From assembly GCF_002077945.1 (NCBI RefSeq), contig NZ_LVYD01000058.1:1-64000 (forward strand): DNA of 64,000 nt, given 5' to 3'. Position numbers and translations under genes: made by a program. This DNA comes from Niastella vici. Its GTDB lineage: Bacteria > Bacteroidota > Bacteroidia > Chitinophagales > Chitinophagaceae. The first letter of the stretch is position 1. Every line of letters begins with the position of its first letter. Below the pieces are notes generated by a model that did not search any database, was not told the origin of the DNA, and worked only from the letters and a program-made list of their open reading frames with translations. Positions 62,335-64,000 of the stretch are shown piece after piece.

Positions 62335-62481
62335 AACTCGTTATGTTGGCTGTTAAACTCGTCATTTAAAACAGTGAATTCGTCATGTAAAACAATGAAT
62401 TCGCCATGTGAAACAGTGAATTCGCCATGTAAAACAGTGAATTCGCCATGTAAAGGGGCAAACTCATTATGCAAAGCCTTA
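62335..62481 (-). repeat. 21-bp tandem array, reverse, seven units
   Basis: Seven 21-base units, the central five nearly identical (forward-strand core AATTCGCCATGTAAAACAGT), encode heptads of the type LHGEFTV on the reverse strand. Its unit shares the L-(Q/H)-G-x-F pattern with the forward array at 62032-62178, so the two are related arrays in opposite orientation. Both strands stay open through it (forward frame 62302-62526, reverse 62313-62630), neither with a credible start. Confidence 0.75.
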
Positions 62482-62581
62482 ATGTTGCCAGCCCATTTTT
62501 CACCGAATGAAATCAGGAAAATATAACCATGAAGCATGAAAGTAAAGCCGCGGTGCGGAGTGATGAAAACACGAATTAGCG

Positions 62582-63330
62582 GTTCCAACCCAAAAAATAA
62601 AATAGATACACCAAATTTAAAACTCCCCATTTTTCAGTTGGCGCAAATTCTAATAAACCCACCCCATTCCTCCTAACCAGCATCCTCAAAAAGTAAGCAA
62701 CCGGTCCCGAATTTAAAAAATTGACCGCCAGTAAAAAATAATCCGGAATCGGAATATTGCCCGGATCCCAAAATGCACGAAAGCTCAAAATTTGAAAATG
62801 TCAGTTTTGGCTCGTCGCCCGTGAATTCAACTCAAACGATGCGACACTCGCCCCTTCATGCAGATCGAATTTTTAAAAACCGGCCATTTTGCAATTTGGA
62901 AGATCAAAATTTAAAAATCGGCCGAAAATTGATTTTCAACCAATTTCAAAAAATATTATAAAAATGACGCATGCGAATTGTGTCGCACGAATGATATGTT
63001 TAAAAATTATAATGCATTTTCTGCAAATAGACCGGTAATACCATAGAAACGACAAAAACGTCAATTACGACAATTGCGTATCTGGTTGATTTTGAGTGTT
63101 TCTATGATGTGCTTTTACTGTTAATAACGCCAACGGATATCCATAGTGTTGTTTGTACGCGTATGAAGGATATGATAGCGTGTTTAAATAGCAGTCTGTT
63201 TTTATGCTTATGCCGTATACGAAATTCAAATGAAAATAAAGCCTGTAGCTGATTAATTAATAATGGTTTAATTAACATCCGTTAGTAACGGTTGATCAAT
63301 TATCAACGTTCAGACATCTTACTGGCTATA
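62582..63330. other. Gap without recognised genes
   Basis: The stretch is AT-rich and has no supported gene. A 70-codon reverse frame from a TTG (62576-62788) and a 62-codon forward frame (62773-62961) have no recognisable content; both may be decayed sequence. No promoter or terminator is clear. Confidence 0.4.
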
Positions 63331-63337
63331 AATAAAA

Positions 63338-63410
63338 AAGGTGAGTCTCCTTTAAAGGGAGGCTCACCTTGCAAAAAAAATGAGCCGCTCTTAAAGAGCG
63401 ACTCACCTTT
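63338..63410 (-). terminator. Double terminator after the metallo-hydrolase gene
   Basis: Two hairpins lie in tandem: 63338-63350 with 63358-63370 (one G-U pair, loop of 7) and 63381-63392 with 63394-63405 (one mismatch). On the reverse strand they are followed by runs of six and eight Ts. A third pairing is also possible: AAAGGTGAGTC (63337-63347) with GACTCACCTTT (63400-63410), perfect over 11 bases, which would exclude both. Confidence 0.8.
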
Positions 63411-63430
63411 GCTCAAAACTTTTATCTCAG

Positions 63431-64000
63431 TTATTTCAGATCTTCCAATTTGAATACTTCCTTATGACGTACGCCTCTATCTGTTTGTTGTAACGAACAA
63501 CATTCATTCACCGGGTCATGTTCAAAAAAGAGAATGTAATTGTTGTCCACTGCTTCGGTAAGGAATTGTTTTTTTTCCTGCATGGTTGAAAGCGGAAACA
63601 TATCGTACGCCATTACGTAGGGAATAGGCAGGTGAGCTACAGCCGGTAACAGATCAGCGACATATATAACAGTATGTCCTTTGTAGCTGATCTGTGGCAA
63701 CATCATCGCTTCTGTATGCCCGTACACGAACCGTACTTTCATGGTATCGGAAAATTGAACACCATCGGTGGGTTCAACAAATTTCAATTGCCCGCTTTCC
63801 TCGATCGGCAAAATATTCTCTTTCAGGAAGGAGGCTTTTTCACGGTCATTGGGTTGTGTGGCAGCTTCCCAATGCCGTAAGTTGCTCCAGTAGGTAGCAT
63901 TTTTAAAAGCAGGCACCAGTTTATCGCCCGAACGAATGATACTGCCACCACAATGATCGAAATGCAGATGGGTTAAAAATACATCGGTGATATCATCGGC
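63431..64000 (-). CDS. Metallo-beta-lactamase-fold hydrolase (N-terminus outside window)
   Basis: The reverse frame is open to the window edge and gives 189 residues of the C-terminal part. The zinc motif HLHFDHCGG lies at 63938-63970, followed by the second-shell His in VRFVYGHTEAMM, the Asp in VIYVADLLPAV and a His in LFFEHDPVNEC, the usual MBL metal-ligand set. A GTG at 63916 is internal, not the start. It belongs to the general MBL hydrolase group (lactonases, glyoxalase II-like); the substrate is not clear. Confidence 0.88.
   Translation of the reverse strand, partial: ADDITDVFLTHLHFDHCGGSIIRSGDKLVPAFKNATYWSNLRHWEAATQPNDREKASFLKENILPIEESGQLKFVEPTDGVQFSDTMKVRFVYGHTEAMMLPQISYKGHTVIYVADLLPAVAHLPIPYVMAYDMFPLSTMQEKKQFLTEAVDNNYILFFEHDPVNECCSLQQTDRGVRHKEVFKLEDLK

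Noticed and set aside
62302-62630. Protein-coding genes over the reversed heptad array on either strand.
   Set aside because: Both frames are open because of the 21-base period; neither has a promoter or credible start.

Overview
The window looks like a chromosomal segment of a Bacteroidota bacterium, most likely Chitinophagaceae (Niastella/Chitinophaga-like). The evidence is five secreted proteins with type IX secretion (T9SS) C-terminal sorting domains, TonB-dependent receptors with an N-terminal carboxypeptidase-regulatory-like domain, Bacteroidota-type promoters (-33 TTTG, -7 TAnnTTTG), few Shine-Dalgarno sites and a 2TM-domain protein. No rRNA, tRNA, CRISPR array, transposase or prophage was seen.

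Region 1 (1-4.3 kb) holds an ECF sigma factor with a downstream partner cut by the window edge, an orphan transketolase C-terminal subunit, galE and rfbA.

Region 2 (4.5-21.4 kb) reads as a phosphate-starvation locus. It has a PiT phosphate transporter with its DUF47 partner, a phosphate-selective-porin-like channel, a TonB receptor with a lipoprotein, a transglutaminase-like protein, a PlcP/LpxH-like metallophosphoesterase with a GT28-like glycosyltransferase (candidate phospholipid-to-glycolipid remodelling), a DUF5690 membrane protein, a T9SS protein and a PhoR/PhoB-like two-component pair. The main finding is here. Direct repeats of an nTAAC-type motif with an exact 11-bp period, the geometry of a PHO box, precede at least six transcription units. 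In all six the last repeat begins exactly 15 nt before a -7-like element. Three of these promoters drive no annotated gene; each is followed about 90 nt later by a strong intrinsic terminator. They look like a small family of Pho-controlled small RNAs (or microproteins) that has not been annotated.

Region 3 (21.9-31 kb) contains a secreted caspase/gingipain-like protein, an ABC exporter and a partial F-type ATP synthase operon (atpB-E-F-H-A). The operon stops at a terminator after atpA, without gamma, beta or epsilon genes.

Region 4 (31-45 kb) contains a four-copy terminator-shaped repeat, T9SS proteins, a second TonB receptor with an almost consensus promoter, small membrane and secreted proteins, a membrane protein/winged-helix regulator pair and an ABC exporter.

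Region 5 (45-64 kb) contains a PAS sensor kinase, a Gfo/Idh/MocA oxidoreductase with a formylglycine-generating-enzyme-like protein, a LolA-like protein, pdxA, a T9SS protein, rsmA with a promoter touching its start codon, a hydroxyacid dehydrogenase, greA with an attenuator-like leader, a HIT protein, ruvC, a flippase-like protein, a DUF3108 protein, two inverted 21-bp heptad-encoding tandem arrays and a metallo-beta-lactamase-fold hydrolase cut by the window end.
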